Assembly: GCF_001514305.1 (NCBI RefSeq)
Contig: NZ_KQ949077.1
Coordinates: 134,641 to 198,640, forward strand
Direction of reading: 5' to 3'
DNA length: 64,000 nt
Source: Streptomyces dysideae
GTDB lineage: Bacteria; Actinomycetota; Actinomycetes; Streptomycetales; Streptomycetaceae
Shown here: positions 39,915 to 48,763 of the stretch, in pieces
Layout of the letters: each line of letters starts with the position of its first letter
Position numbering within the stretch: position 1 is the first letter of the stretch
Position numbers and translations under genes: made by a program
The notes under the pieces: model-generated
Seen by the model: only the letters and a program-made list of their open reading frames with translations
Told to the model about the DNA's origin: nothing
The model's database searches: none

Positions 39915-41393
39915 CTACACGAACAAGCTCAGCACCGCCGCCACCAAGAACCCCGCCACCGACAGCACACTCTCCAGCACGGTCCACGTCCTGAGGGTGT
40001 CCCGTTCGCTGATGCCGAAGTACTTGGCGACGATCCAGAAGCCGCCGTCGTTGACGTGTGAGGCGAAGATCGAGCCTGCCGAGATGGCCATGATGACCAG
40101 GGCGACGAAGGCCTGGGAGTGGTCGCCCTCGGTGAGGAGGGGTGCCACGATGCCCGCCGTCGTCACGATCGCCACCGTCGCCGAGCCCTGGGCCACCCGG
40201 AGGACCACCGAGATCAGGTACGACAGGACGATCACCGGGAGGCCGACGTCGTTGAAGGTGTCGGAGAGTGCCTGGGCGACGCCGCTGGCCTTGAGGATGG
40301 CGCCGAAGATGCCGCCCGCGCCGACGACCAGGAGGATGTTGCCGACGGGCTTGAGCGACGAAGTCGACACCGTTTCGAGGGACTTGCGGGACCAGCCGCG
40401 CCTGATGCCCAGCAGGTAGTACGCGAGGAGCAGGGCGATCGTCAGGGCCACGAACGGGTTGCCGAAGAACTCGATCACCGAGCGGAGTGTGGACGGGTCC
40501 AGCGCGATCGACGAGAAGGTCGCCGCGAGGATCAGCACCAGCGGCGTACCGATGATGCCGAGGACCGTGCCCAGCGGCACCGGCGTCTCCCGGGGCTCGA
40601 CGCCCGCGGCCCGCTGCTCGTCGATGACGGCGAGCCTGGCCTCCGCGGCTGCCTCGACCATGTCCTGCGGTACGGCGACGAAGATGCGGCGGCCGATCCA
40701 CGCGGAGTAGGCCCAGGCGGCCAGCACCGCCGGGATGCCGCAGACGACGCCCATCAGGATCACCCAGCCGAGCTGGACGTGCAGGAGGCCTGCGGCCGCC
40801 ACCGGACCCGGGTGCGGCGGCAGGAAGGCGTGGGTCATCGACAGGCCGGCCAGCAGCGGCAGGCAGTACAGCAGGATCGACCTGCCGGAGCGCTTGGCGG
40901 CGGCGTAGACGATCGGCGCGAGGACGAAGATGCCGACGTCGAAGAAGACCGGGATGCCGAAGATCAGGCCGGTGAGGCCCATGGCGAGGGGCGCGCGTTT
41001 CTCACCGAAGAGGTTGAGGAGCCTGGACGCCAACACCTCCGCCCCGCCGCTTACTTCGAGGATCGCGCCGAGCATCGTGCCGAGGCCGATGATGATCGCG
41101 ACATGGCCGAGGATGCCGCCCATGCCGGACTCGATGGTCGACACGGCGTCGCTTCGCTGGACTGTGCCGAAGAGTTCGGTGACCGAGAGGCCGGCCATCA
41201 GACCGACGGCTATGGAGACGGCGAGGAGGGCGACGAACGGCTGGAGTCGCGCCTTGATGATCAGGAACAGGAGCAGGGCGATACCGATGGCGGCGACCGT
41301 GAGGAGGCCCGCCGTGCCGTCGATGAGGAGGAGCAGTCCGCCGGTGTGGGGTGAGGCTTCGGGGGTGGGGGATGCCGCGAGCGGATGGGACAT
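39915..41393 (-). CDS. GntP-family gluconate-type permease
   Basis: A 492-residue permease with about 12 helices. GntP family motifs include IPVFFDVGIFVLAPIVYAAA, THAFLPPHPGPVAAAGLLHV, VVGAGGIFGAILKASGVAQA and ASHVNDGGFWIVAKYFGISE. These H+ symporters carry gluconate and related sugar acids. It ends the minus-strand operon behind ridA, separated by a 112-base gap that contains a hairpin. ATG 41393 follows GAGGA. In context it would import the sugar acid handled by the neighbouring enzymes. Confidence 0.92.
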   Translation of the reverse strand: MSHPLAASPTPEASPHTGGLLLLIDGTAGLLTVAAIGIALLLFLIIKARLQPFVALLAVSIAVGLMAGLSVTELFGTVQRSDAVSTIESGMGGILGHVAIIIGLGTMLGAILEVSGGAEVLASRLLNLFGEKRAPLAMGLTGLIFGIPVFFDVGIFVLAPIVYAAAKRSGRSILLYCLPLLAGLSMTHAFLPPHPGPVAAAGLLHVQLGWVILMGVVCGIPAVLAAWAYSAWIGRRIFVAVPQDMVEAAAEARLAVIDEQRAAGVEPRETPVPLGTVLGIIGTPLVLILAATFSSIALDPSTLRSVIEFFGNPFVALTIALLLAYYLLGIRRGWSRKSLETVSTSSLKPVGNILLVVGAGGIFGAILKASGVAQALSDTFNDVGLPVIVLSYLISVVLRVAQGSATVAIVTTAGIVAPLLTEGDHSQAFVALVIMAISAGSIFASHVNDGGFWIVAKYFGISERDTLRTWTVLESVLSVAGFLVAAVLSLFV

Positions 41394-41444
41394 TCGGGGG
41401 TCCTCTACGTGAGCACAACAGCTTTCGGGCAGGGGGGATCGCGA

Positions 41445-41470
41445 CACGGCGCCCGGTGGGTGGCGCCGTG
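41445..41470 (-). terminator. Intra-operon hairpin between ridA and gntP
   Basis: CACGGCGCC (41445-41453) pairs perfectly with GGCGCCGTG (41462-41470). It may lower read-through into the permease gene. Confidence 0.5.
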
Positions 41471-41505
41471 CCGGTTACGGCGTGCGGGAGTTGAGGGGGG
41501 GAGCG

Positions 41506-41916
41506 TCAGCCGAGGACGGCGAGCGCGTCGATCTCGATGAGGAGCCCGGCGGGGAGGCCGACGTAGACGGTCGTACGGGCGGCCGGAGGCGCGGTGAGAG
41601 CCTGCTCCTCGAAGTAGGTGTTGTAGATCTGGTTCATCTCGGCGAAGTGGGCGACGTCCGTCAGATAGACACGGATCATCATCACGTCGTCCCAGCTCGC
41701 GCCGCCCTCTTCCAGGATCGCCTTGACGTTGGCGAGGGTCTGGAGGGTCTGCTCGCGCAGGGTCGGGCCGGCGGGCGTGGGCGGTTTGCCCTCCTCTGCG
41801 GGCAGGAAGCCGACCTGGCCGGCGACCTGAAGGACGTTGCCCTTCTTGACGCCGTGGGAGAACTTCGCGGGCGGGGTCGTGTGGGTCTTCGGGGTGAGCG
41901 CGATCTTCTCGGTCAT
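41506..41916 (-). CDS. ridA: RidA/YjgF family enamine/imine deaminase
   Basis: A 136-residue RidA protein that hydrolyses reactive enamine/imine intermediates released by PLP enzymes. It has GNVLQVAGQVGFLPAEEG, EQTLQTLANVKAILEEGGAS, MMIRVYLTDVAHFAEMNQIY and the substrate Arg-containing PAARTTVYVGLPAGLLIEID. Its ATG overlaps the IclR stop (41913-41916). Its presence fits the divergently transcribed PLP deaminase, which would release such intermediates. Confidence 0.93.
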   Translation of the reverse strand: MTEKIALTPKTHTTPPAKFSHGVKKGNVLQVAGQVGFLPAEEGKPPTPAGPTLREQTLQTLANVKAILEEGGASWDDVMMIRVYLTDVAHFAEMNQIYNTYFEEQALTAPPAARTTVYVGLPAGLLIEIDALAVLG

Positions 41917-42674
41917 ACGGTGCCCTTCGGTGAGGTTCTGCCGGAGTACTCGCCGCTGATCGCGTCCGCGGTACGGCGGACCAGCGGAAGCAGGGTGAGG
42001 AGTTCGTCGGCGGTGACGACGACGTTCGGCGCGGAGACCGACATCGCGGCGACGACACGGCCCTCGGCGCCGCGGATCGGTGCGGCGACGCAGTTGATGG
42101 ACTCCTCGTGGCCGCCGAGGTCGGTGGCCCAGCCCTGTTCGCGCACCTTGTCCAACTCCCGCAGGAAAGCGGGGGCGTCGGCGGTCGAACGGGTCGTGTA
42201 CACGGGGTAGTCGAGCTTGTCGGCGAGGGCGCGGCGTTCGGGCTCGGGGAGATCGGCGAGGAGGAGTTTCGCGACGGCGGCGACGGTGATGGCGACGGGC
42301 TTCCCGATCCGGGAGTACATCCGCACCGGGTACCGGCTCTCCACCTTGTCGATGTACAGCACCTCGTCCTCCTCGTACACGGCGAGGTGCACGGTGTGCC
42401 CGCACTGCTCGTTCAGTTTTACGAGGTGGGGGTGGGCGATCTCGCGGATGTCGAGGTTCTCCATCGCCTCCTGGGCGAGGGCGATGAGGCGGGCGCCGAG
42501 GCGGTAGCGCTGGTCGGACTGGCGGTAGACGAGGCCGTGCTCGTGCAGGGTGCGCAGCAGACGCAGTGCCGTGGACTTGTGGACGCCCAGGCGGTCGGCG
42601 ACCTGGCCCAGGTCGGCGGGGCCCTCGGCGAGCAGCGGCAGGATGCTGAGCGCGCGGTCGACGGTCTGGCTCAT
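41913..42674 (-). CDS. IclR-family transcriptional regulator
   Basis: A 253-residue IclR regulator. The N-terminal winged helix is at about 1-65 (TVDRALSILPLLAEGPADLG, RLGVHKSTALRLLRTLHEHG). The effector domain covers about 75-245 (CGHTVHLAVYEEDEVLYIDK, GWATDLGGHEESINCVAAPI). It overlaps both neighbours by ATGA. IclR proteins of the KdgR type sense sugar acids such as 2-keto-3-deoxygluconate. The 19-bp palindrome at 43848-43866 is a good candidate operator. Confidence 0.93.
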   Translation of the reverse strand: MSQTVDRALSILPLLAEGPADLGQVADRLGVHKSTALRLLRTLHEHGLVYRQSDQRYRLGARLIALAQEAMENLDIREIAHPHLVKLNEQCGHTVHLAVYEEDEVLYIDKVESRYPVRMYSRIGKPVAITVAAVAKLLLADLPEPERRALADKLDYPVYTTRSTADAPAFLRELDKVREQGWATDLGGHEESINCVAAPIRGAEGRVVAAMSVSAPNVVVTADELLTLLPLVRRTADAISGEYSGRTSPKGTV

Positions 42675-43750
42675 GGGGTGCGTACCTCCTCGTCAGCCCT
42701 TACTACGGCCTGTGTCCAGCCGGGGCCGAGTCGAAGTCTCCCCCACGCGGTGTCATCGAGGGCGACCAGGCGGTCGGCGTGGTCACGGGCGGGGGGCGGG
42801 GCGAGGTCGCCGGAGGCGGTGAGGGCGGCGGCGGCCCAGAGGTGGGCGTGGCGCAGACGGTCCCTTGCGGGGAGGTCACGCAGGGTGGAGGACAGAAACC
42901 CGGCGGCGAAGGCGTCACCGGCACCGACGGCCGCGACCACGTCGACCCGGGGGGCGCGGACGTGGGTGGAGGTGCCGTCGGCGTCCTCCAGTCCCTCGGT
43001 GTCCTTGTCGAAGGCGACGGCTCCGCCCGGACCCTGCTTGACGACCACGATCTCCGGCTCCGGCAGCGCGTCCACGATCGCCGGCCCACCGTGCAGTCCC
43101 CACGCCGCCCGCGCCTCGTCGGCCCCCACGAAGACGATGTCGGCCCGGCGGGCCAGGTCGAGCAGGACACGGGGGCCGTCGACGTCGGGCCATAGTCCCG
43201 GCCGGTAGTTGACGTCGAAGGAGACGAGCGGCCGCCCCGGCCGGGGTTCGGTCAGCTCCCACATGAGGTCGAGACACTCACCGGACAACGCCGCCGTGAT
43301 CCCGGACAGGTGCAGCACCCGCCCCGCCCGCACCGCCTCCAGATCCACATTCCCCGCGGCCATCGCCGACGCCGCCGACCCCGCCCGGTAGTACGCCACC
43401 TCGTGCGCGTCCGTCGCCCGGTCCCCCGCCGTCCGGAAGTACACGCCCGTCGGACGCTCCGGATCCCGTCGTACGGCCGAGACGTCGACGCCGTACCCCC
43501 CGATCGCCTCGACGAGATGGTCACCGAACCCGTCCGCGCCGACCCGGCTGACCCACCGCACGGAATGCCCCGCCGCCGCCAGCGCGCACGCCACGTTCGA
43601 CTCCGCACCCCCGATCCCCCGCTCGAACGACGGAACGTCGGCCAGCCGCCCCGGCTGCGACGGCAGAAACGTGACCATGGACTCGCCGAGCGCGACGACG
43701 TCCACGACGTCGGGGGCGTTGCAGGGTCCGGTGTGGGTCACGATCGTCAT
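42671..43750 (-). CDS. PfkB-family sugar kinase, 2-keto-3-deoxygluconate kinase-like
   Basis: A 359-residue ribokinase-fold kinase. It has the substrate-binding start VVALGESMVTFLPSQPGRLA and FERGIGGAESNVACALAAAG, RPTGVYFRTAGD, FDVNYRPGLWPD and the catalytic anion-hole motif VAAVGAGDAFAAGFLS. Closest by eye to KDG kinases, which make KDPG. It heads the minus-strand operon and overlaps the IclR start by ATGA. No KDPG aldolase gene is visible in this window. Confidence 0.9.
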   Translation of the reverse strand: MTIVTHTGPCNAPDVVDVVALGESMVTFLPSQPGRLADVPSFERGIGGAESNVACALAAAGHSVRWVSRVGADGFGDHLVEAIGGYGVDVSAVRRDPERPTGVYFRTAGDRATDAHEVAYYRAGSAASAMAAGNVDLEAVRAGRVLHLSGITAALSGECLDLMWELTEPRPGRPLVSFDVNYRPGLWPDVDGPRVLLDLARRADIVFVGADEARAAWGLHGGPAIVDALPEPEIVVVKQGPGGAVAFDKDTEGLEDADGTSTHVRAPRVDVVAAVGAGDAFAAGFLSSTLRDLPARDRLRHAHLWAAAALTASGDLAPPPARDHADRLVALDDTAWGRLRLGPGWTQAVVRADEEVRTP

Positions 43751-43847
43751 AGCTCCTCGGCGATCAGCGCATCGGCGGGGTGTGGCGGCTCCGTTGACCC
43801 CGCGTTGGCCGAGATGTTAGACAGCAGTAAGCGATATACGCAATGAA

Positions 43848-43866
43848 CGTTGCACAGAATGCAACG
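43848..43866. promoter_or_regulatory. 19-bp palindrome, probable IclR-type operator
   Basis: CGTTGCA-CAGAA-TGCAACG is a perfect inverted repeat with 7-bp arms, followed by a third TGCAACG at 43869-43875. It lies between the divergent kinase (43750) and deaminase (43895) starts, where a shared operator would be expected. Confidence 0.7.
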
Positions 43867-43894
43867 GATGCAACGCACCGACCAGGGAGGCTCC

Positions 43895-45172
43895 ATGACA
43901 GCCGACAGCCCCTCCGAAGCCCTCGCCCGTCTCGCTGAGGAGCGTGTCGACCACCGCTTCAAGGGCCTCCCGCCGGACGCCGACGGCCACACCGTCGCCG
44001 AGCTGGCCGCCCAGCGCCGCAACCTCTTCACCGGCGGCTTCGCCACCCCCGTGCTCGCCCTCTCCGCCGACCGCCTGGAGCACAACCTCGAGCTCATGGA
44101 GACGTACGCCACCCGCCACGGCCTCGCCTTCGCCCCGCACGGCAAGACCTCCATGGCGCCGCAGCTCTTCCAGCGCCAGATCGAGCACGGCGCGTGGGGC
44201 ATCACGCTCGCGGTGCCGCACCAGGTGCGGGTGGCCCGCGCCTTCGGCGTCCAGCGCGTCTTCCTCGCCAATGAACTCGTCGACGCCGCCGCGCTGCGCT
44301 GGATCTCCGCGCAGCTCGACACCGACCCCGGCTTCCGCCTCGTCTGCTACGTCGACTCCGTGCGCGGCGTCGAGCTGATGGACGCCGCCCTGCGGGGCGC
44401 CTCCCGCCCGCTGGACGTGGTCGTGGAGCTCACCGCCGGCGACGGCGCCCGTACCGGCGTCCGTACGGAGGCGGAGTGCGCGGCCGTCGCCGACGCCGTG
44501 GCCGCCACCCGCACCCTCCGCCTCGTCGGCGTCGCGGGCTACGAGGGCGAGGTCCCGCAGGCCACTCCGGAGCGGGTGCACGCCTGGCTGCGGCGGCTCG
44601 TCTCCCTCGCCGTCGATTTCGACAAAGCCGGACGCTTCGCAGAAGCCGATCAGATCCTCGTCAGCGCCGGCGGCAGCGCCTGGTTCGACGCGGTCGCCGA
44701 CGTCTTCGCCGAGATCCCCGAACTCTCCCGCCCCGTCCTGAAGTTGCTGCGCTCCGGCGCCTACGTCTCGCACGACGACGGCCACTACCGCAAGCTGACC
44801 CCCTTCAACCGCGTCCCCGAGGAGGGCGCCCTGGAACCGGCGTTCCGCCTGTGGACGCAGGTCGTCTCCCGCCCCTCCCCGGAGCAGGCCTTCACCAACG
44901 CGGGCAAGCGGGACGCGGCCTACGACCTCGACCTGCCCTTCGCCCAGGTGGTCCGCCGGGACGGCCGCGAGCGCCCGGCCGCCGGGATCGAGGTGACCGG
45001 CCTCTCCGACCAGCACGCATGGCTGCGTACGGCCCCCGGGGCGGACCTCGAAGTGGGCGACTGGGTCGGCCTCGGGCTGTCCCACCCGTGCACGTCCTTC
45101 GACAAGTGGCAGCTGATCCCGGTCGCCGAGGCGGACGGGACGGTCGTCGACTACATCCGTACGTTCTTCTGA
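43895..45172 (+). CDS. PLP-dependent amino acid deaminase (D-serine dehydratase/glucosaminate dehydratase-like)
   Basis: A 425-residue fold-type III PLP enzyme of the D-threonine aldolase/DSD-like group. The PLP lysine lies in FAPHGKTSMAPQ (about residue 85). VELTAGDGARTGVRTE and RLVGVAGYEGEV follow. The C-terminal LSHPCTSFDKWQLIPV contains the His/Cys metal ligands of DSD-type enzymes. Such enzymes deaminate D-serine, 3-hydroxyaspartate or D-glucosaminate; the KDG kinase, RidA and GntP neighbours favour a sugar-amino-acid substrate. ATG 43895 has GGGAGG four bases upstream. Confidence 0.88.
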   Translation: MTADSPSEALARLAEERVDHRFKGLPPDADGHTVAELAAQRRNLFTGGFATPVLALSADRLEHNLELMETYATRHGLAFAPHGKTSMAPQLFQRQIEHGAWGITLAVPHQVRVARAFGVQRVFLANELVDAAALRWISAQLDTDPGFRLVCYVDSVRGVELMDAALRGASRPLDVVVELTAGDGARTGVRTEAECAAVADAVAATRTLRLVGVAGYEGEVPQATPERVHAWLRRLVSLAVDFDKAGRFAEADQILVSAGGSAWFDAVADVFAEIPELSRPVLKLLRSGAYVSHDDGHYRKLTPFNRVPEEGALEPAFRLWTQVVSRPSPEQAFTNAGKRDAAYDLDLPFAQVVRRDGRERPAAGIEVTGLSDQHAWLRTAPGADLEVGDWVGLGLSHPCTSFDKWQLIPVAEADGTVVDYIRTFF

Positions 45173-45183
45173 GGAGACCCGTC

Positions 45184-46809
45184 ATGGAAGACCTCGTCAT
45201 CCGGGACGCGGACGTCGTCGACGGCTCCGGCGATCCGGCGTACCGGGCGGATGTGGTGATCGACGGCGGCCGTGTCGTCTCGATCGTGCAGGAGGCGGCC
45301 GCTGCGGGCTGTCAACGGCCCAAGGCCCGGCGCGAGTTGGACGCCGAGGGTCTCGTCCTCTCCCCCGGCTTCATCGACATGCACGCCCACAGCGACCTCG
45401 CCCTCCTCCGCGACCCCGACCACAGCGCCAAGGTCGCGCAGGGCGTGACCCTCGAGGTCATCGGCCAGGACGGGCTGTCGTACGCCCCCGTCGACGACCG
45501 CACCCTCGCCGAGGTCCGCCGCGCGATCACCGGCTGGAACGGCCACGGCGACGACATCGACTTCGGCTGGCGGTCGGTGGGCGAGTATCTCGACCGGCTG
45601 GATCACGGCTTCGAGGGCCAGGGCATCGCCGTCAACGCCGCCTACCTCATCCCCCAGGGCACCGTGCGCATGCTCGCCGTCGGCTGGGACGACCGTGAGG
45701 CGACCCCCGAAGAGCTCGGCCGGATGCGGCGGTTGGTCGCCGAGGGCATGGAGCAGGGCGCGGTCGGCATGTCGTCCGGGCTGACCTACACGCCCGGCAT
45801 GTACGCCAAGGACGCCGAACTCACCGAGCTGTGCCGGGTGGTGGCGTCGTACGGCGGCTACTACTGCCCGCACCACCGCTCGTACGGCGCGGGCGCCCTG
45901 GAGGCCTACGAGGAGATGGTCGCCCTGACCCGGGAGGCGGGCTGTTCCCTCCATCTCGCCCACGCCACCATGAACTTCGGCGTGAACAAGGGCCGGGCCC
46001 CGGAGCTGCTGGCGCTGCTGGACGACGCCCTCGCGGCCGGCGCGGACATCACCCTGGACACATATCCCTACACCCCCGGCTCCACCACCCTCGCCGCGAT
46101 GCTGCCCAGCTGGGCGAGCGAGGGCGGCCCCCAGGCGGTCCTCGGCCGGCTCGGCGACGACGGCACCGCCGAGCGCGTCCGGCACCACCTGGAGGTCATC
46201 GGCGCCGACGGCTGCCACGGCGTGCCCATCGAGTGGGACACCATCGAGATCTCGGGCGTGAGCGACCCTGCGCTCACCGAGTACGTGGGCCGTACGGTCC
46301 AGCAGTCCGCGGACCTGCGCGGCGAGGCCCCGTGGACGACCGCCCGGCGTCTGCTGCTCGACGACCGGCTGGGCTCGACGATCCTCCAGCACGTCGGCCA
46401 CGAGGAGAACGTGCAGACGATCATGCGGCACCCGGTCCACACCGGCGGCTCGGACGGCATCCTGCAGGGCGCCAAGCCGCATCCGCGGGCGTACGGCACG
46501 TTCCCGCACTATCTCGGCCGGTACGTACGGGAGTTGGGCGTGCTGTCGCTGGAGGAGTGCGTGGCGCATCTCACCGGGCGCCCGGCGGCCCGGCTGCGGC
46601 TCCCGGACCGCGGGCTGGTCCGCGAGGGCTACCGGGCCGACCTGGTCCTCTTCGACCCGGCGACGGTCGCGGCGGGGTCGACCTTCGAGGCGCCGAGGGT
46701 GCTGCCGAGGGGCATCCCGTACGTGCTGGTCGACGGCCGATTCGCCGTCGAGGACGGGCGGCGCACGGACGTACTGGCGGGGCGGGCGGTCCGCCGTACT
46801 GCCGCGTGA
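45184..46809 (+). CDS. N-acyl-D-amino-acid deacylase-like amidohydrolase
   Basis: A 541-residue amidohydrolase of the D-aminoacylase family. The metal-binding HxH is in SPGFIDMHAHSDLALL (about 62-72); CSLHLAHATMNFG, LDTYPYTPGSTTL and HTGGSDGIL follow. In characterised D-aminoacylases a Cys in a GNCG loop bridges zinc. The equivalent loop here reads VIGQDGLSYAP, with Asp at the Cys position, which suggests another substrate or metal site. It starts eleven bases after the deaminase stop (GAGGAG before ATG 45184), so they are co-transcribed. It could deacetylate N-acetyl-D-glucosaminate before deamination. Confidence 0.87.
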   Translation: MEDLVIRDADVVDGSGDPAYRADVVIDGGRVVSIVQEAAAAGCQRPKARRELDAEGLVLSPGFIDMHAHSDLALLRDPDHSAKVAQGVTLEVIGQDGLSYAPVDDRTLAEVRRAITGWNGHGDDIDFGWRSVGEYLDRLDHGFEGQGIAVNAAYLIPQGTVRMLAVGWDDREATPEELGRMRRLVAEGMEQGAVGMSSGLTYTPGMYAKDAELTELCRVVASYGGYYCPHHRSYGAGALEAYEEMVALTREAGCSLHLAHATMNFGVNKGRAPELLALLDDALAAGADITLDTYPYTPGSTTLAAMLPSWASEGGPQAVLGRLGDDGTAERVRHHLEVIGADGCHGVPIEWDTIEISGVSDPALTEYVGRTVQQSADLRGEAPWTTARRLLLDDRLGSTILQHVGHEENVQTIMRHPVHTGGSDGILQGAKPHPRAYGTFPHYLGRYVRELGVLSLEECVAHLTGRPAARLRLPDRGLVREGYRADLVLFDPATVAAGSTFEAPRVLPRGIPYVLVDGRFAVEDGRRTDVLAGRAVRRTAA

Positions 46810-46819
46810 CCGCCCGCCC
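46780..46819. terminator. Terminator after the deacylase gene
   Basis: GGGCGGGCGGTC (46780-46791) pairs perfectly with GACCGCCCGCCC (46808-46819). It overlaps the deacylase stop and lies before the convergent protease gene. Confidence 0.75.
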
Positions 46820-46840
46820 TTGAGTGCCTGCCGACGCCGG

Positions 46841-47782
46841 TTACGGCTTGGGCAGCGTGCACCCGCTCGCGCTCAGGTCGAGCTTGTTGTCGACGCCGAA
46901 GCAGGCGGGGATCTGGTAGGTCTCCTGGGCGTAGTTGATGCCCTGGCGGACCGTCACCGTGCCGTTCTCGGCGACCTCGCACGGGTTGTTCACCGTGCAG
47001 CGCTCGCCGTCCTCGTTACCGGTGTTGTTGACGGCCACGACCTCGTTGGTGGCCTGGTCGATGACCGGGGAGCCGGAGGTGCCGCCGATCGTGTTGCAGG
47101 CGGAGGTGTAGCGGACCGAGTCCTTCCAGGTCCAGTCGCCCTCCTTCATGCGGTACACGAAGCCGTCGATGTTGCAGTTGTACAGCCGCTTCCAGTAGCC
47201 GGAGGCGACGGTGATGGCGGTACCGGCGACCGGGTGGGAGTCGCCGAGGGTCAGCGGGCTGATGTTGTACGAGCTCTTGATCTGCGCGTACGTGGTGGTG
47301 AGCTGGTACAGCGAGACGTCCGTGTCGGTCATCGTCGCGTACGCGATCTTGCTGGCGCGCAGCGTGCCGACCCTGGTGCCCGAGGCGTTGAGCAGGCCGA
47401 AGGTGCGGCTGGACGCCTGGTCGACGACGACCTCGCCGGGCCCGGGGAAGCCGGACTCCAGGCAGTGGCCGTTGGACATGACCATGGCCGGGTCGTTGTC
47501 CTCGGAGTCCGGGAAGCGGATGACGGAGCCGGAGCAGTTGCTGAGCGAGACGGTGCCGGCGAAGTTGACGGCTCTGACGCCGGGCTCGTCCGCCTCCGCG
47601 CCGGTCAGCACCTGGTTCACGGCGGACGTCACCTTGTTCACGGTGGCCACCGCGTCGCCCACGACCGGTGCCGCCTTGCCCACCGTGGGCGCCGTCGCGG
47701 TGTCCGGGGCGGCGACCGCGGGTGCCGCGCCCGACCCGGCTATCGCCAGGGCCGCGAGCACGGCAAGGAGAGGTTTGTTCAT
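46841..47782 (-). CDS. Secreted S1-family serine protease
   Basis: A 313-residue exported trypsin-like protease: signal peptide (LLAVLAALAIAGSGAAPAVA), a Val/Ala-rich pro-region to about 75, and a catalytic domain with the triad His in MVMSNGHCLE, Asp in TDTDVSLYQL and Ser in GGTSGSPVID. Several cysteines (SNCSGS, NCNIDG, SACN, ERC, NPCEV, PACFG, SGCTL) probably form disulfides. It is monocistronic. Confidence 0.88.
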   Translation of the reverse strand: MNKPLLAVLAALAIAGSGAAPAVAAPDTATAPTVGKAAPVVGDAVATVNKVTSAVNQVLTGAEADEPGVRAVNFAGTVSLSNCSGSVIRFPDSEDNDPAMVMSNGHCLESGFPGPGEVVVDQASSRTFGLLNASGTRVGTLRASKIAYATMTDTDVSLYQLTTTYAQIKSSYNISPLTLGDSHPVAGTAITVASGYWKRLYNCNIDGFVYRMKEGDWTWKDSVRYTSACNTIGGTSGSPVIDQATNEVVAVNNTGNEDGERCTVNNPCEVAENGTVTVRQGINYAQETYQIPACFGVDNKLDLSASGCTLPKP

Positions 47783-47944
47783 GTGGGGGGTCCCCTCATA
47801 CGACGAAGGTGACCGGAGTTTTTCCGGCCACCCGTAGCTTTGTCATGCACATTGTGGTGTGCGAGGGGCTCGCGGGCAAGGAGTTGTTCCGGCCCGCACC
47901 GATCTCCAACCTACCTAATACGGCGGCTACTTGAACCACCCGGG

Positions 47945-48637
47945 CTACTTGGGCCCTTTGGTCCCACCCTGCCCTTTGCCGGGGTTGCCGTTCGCGTTGC
48001 CCGGGGCATCGATGGTCGGCGCGGGGGTGGTGAGGGCCGCGCCGGTGGGGGTGGGCGAGGGCTCGCCGTCCTTGTCGTCGGAGTCGTCGCCGGACCCGGA
48101 GGGACTCGACGAGGCGCTCGGGGACTGGGTGCGCGACGGCCCGGTACCACCGGAGGAGCCGTCGGAGGCCGACCCGCCCGAGGAGTCCGCGGACGTCGCC
48201 GGCTCCCCGGCCGTCGGGGGCGTACGGTCCGGCTTGCCCTGGGTCCCGTCCGGGGACTCCCCGGAGAACGCGAACCCCGCCACCAGGGCGGCCACCGACA
48301 CCGCCCCCACCGCACCGGCGGCCACCGCCACGCGCCGCGAGCGCCAGGGGCTCGGCTTCCGCCGGGAACGCCGGTGACCGCGGCCGGCCGCGGCGCCCCC
48401 GGCCACCCGGGGCAGCTCGGTCGTCTCGTCGTACGCGTTCTCCCAGCCGTGCGCGGCGGCCGGGTCGGCGTACTCGTCGTACACCGGGGGCGACTCGGGC
48501 TGCGGGTGGTACACGTTCGGCAGCACCTGCGGCCAGTCACCCTCCCGGTGCGCACCGTGAACGCCGTACGGACCGGCCGCGTGGTTCGCGGCGTTCGTTT
48601 CGTACGTCCCGTTTTCGTGCTCAGGTGGCCTGGACAT
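47945..48637 (-). CDS. Membrane-anchored Ser/Pro-rich protein
   Basis: A 230-residue protein of unknown function. A cytoplasmic N-terminus of about 100 residues is rich in Tyr, Pro, Glu and His. One membrane helix follows (VAVAAGAVGAVSVAALVAGF, about 103-123), preceded by an Arg-rich stop (HRRSRRKPSPWRSRR). The outer tail of about 105 residues is almost entirely Gly, Ser, Pro, Thr and Asp, and likely spans the wall. I recognise no family. Confidence 0.65.
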   Translation of the reverse strand: MSRPPEHENGTYETNAANHAAGPYGVHGAHREGDWPQVLPNVYHPQPESPPVYDEYADPAAAHGWENAYDETTELPRVAGGAAAGRGHRRSRRKPSPWRSRRVAVAAGAVGAVSVAALVAGFAFSGESPDGTQGKPDRTPPTAGEPATSADSSGGSASDGSSGGTGPSRTQSPSASSSPSGSGDDSDDKDGEPSPTPTGAALTTPAPTIDAPGNANGNPGKGQGGTKGPK

Positions 48638-48763
48638 GGCCGCGCATTGTAGAGACGGGAGGGGCCGACGGGACAGCTACCGGCGATAACCACCCAAACC
48701 CCCGCGTCTCACGTGTCGGAAAACACGGCCCAAAGGGCGTTACCGGGCCGTAAGCTCCTTGAC

